Below are positions 6,014-6,042 of a DNA stretch of 6,042 bases, piece by piece. The stretch's first letter is position 1; every line of letters starts with the position of its first letter. The stretch comes from Prevotella sp. UBA7594 (GTDB taxonomy: Bacteria > Bacteroidota > Bacteroidia > Bacteroidales > Bacteroidaceae): contig DLKG01000065.1 in the NCBI GenBank assembly GCA_002490315.1, positions 14,560-20,601 of the forward strand. Reading direction: 5' to 3'. Under the pieces are notes generated by a model. The model saw only the letters and a list, made by a program, of their open reading frames with translations, did not search any database and had not been told where the DNA came from. The translations under genes were made by a program, and so were the position numbers.

Positions 6014-6026
6014 TCACAAATTGTGA
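6014..6026. repeat. 13-bp palindrome at the window end
   Basis: TCACAA and TTGTGA flank a single central A. It follows the 12-mer AGGGCGTGTCAA (5999-6010), which is also found just after the amylase (2118-2129). It could be an operator or the end of a repeated element continuing beyond the window; too little is visible to choose. Confidence 0.4.
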
Positions 6027-6042
6027 TTATCCGTAGCGGAGG

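Noticed and set aside
1..6042. tRNA, rRNA or complete insertion sequence
   Set aside because: No cloverleaf, rRNA-like stretch, complete transposase or matched terminal inverted repeats were seen on either strand.

Overview
The window looks like chromosomal DNA of a Bacteroidota, most likely Prevotella or a close relative. The reasons are two TAnnTTTG -7 promoter boxes, the lack of Shine-Dalgarno sequences, an exported multidomain alpha-amylase with a Bacteroidales-style C-terminal tail, and short tandem intergenic repeats of a kind familiar from Prevotella. Nothing in the sequence fixes the genus.

Layout, all genes on the + strand: (1) 1-49, a seven-copy, 7-bp tandem repeat at the window edge. 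(2) 67-2112, a secreted GH13 alpha-amylase with a CBM26-like starch-binding module and a sorting-type tail, followed by a strong intrinsic terminator (2152-2197). (3) About 2200-3900, a clearly more AT-rich insert. It holds a hairpin, a Bacteroidota promoter, a complete DpnI-type restriction endonuclease (2415-3182), a decayed stretch (3185-3401), a 97-residue protein of unknown function (3402-3695) and what looks like the broken C-terminal end of an Rpn/PD-(D/E)XK transposase (3696-3866). (4) 3873-4091, short repeats and a strong promoter. (5) 4092-5429, gdhA, and 19 bp later (6) 5449-5952, an RlpA-like double-psi beta-barrel protein, probably in the same transcript. (7) 5953-6042, a weak hairpin and a palindrome.

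How it fits together: the flanking GC-rich genes are ordinary host functions (starch breakdown, ammonia assimilation, envelope). The AT-rich insert appears to be a small defence module. The endonuclease keeps the catalytic, zinc-binding and C-terminal winged-helix features of DpnI, which cuts only adenine-methylated GATC, so it predicts a host without Dam-type GATC methylation.

The most striking signal is outside the genes as such. By hand scan GATC occurs only once in 6042 bases (4687-4690), against about 24 expected from length alone, while the equal-composition tetramer CATG occurs more than 20 times. In the three GC-rich genes every isoleucine codon that follows a G-ending codon is ATT or ATA, never the otherwise preferred ATC. 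This is GATC avoidance written into codon choice, in the same window as a GATC-specific nuclease gene.
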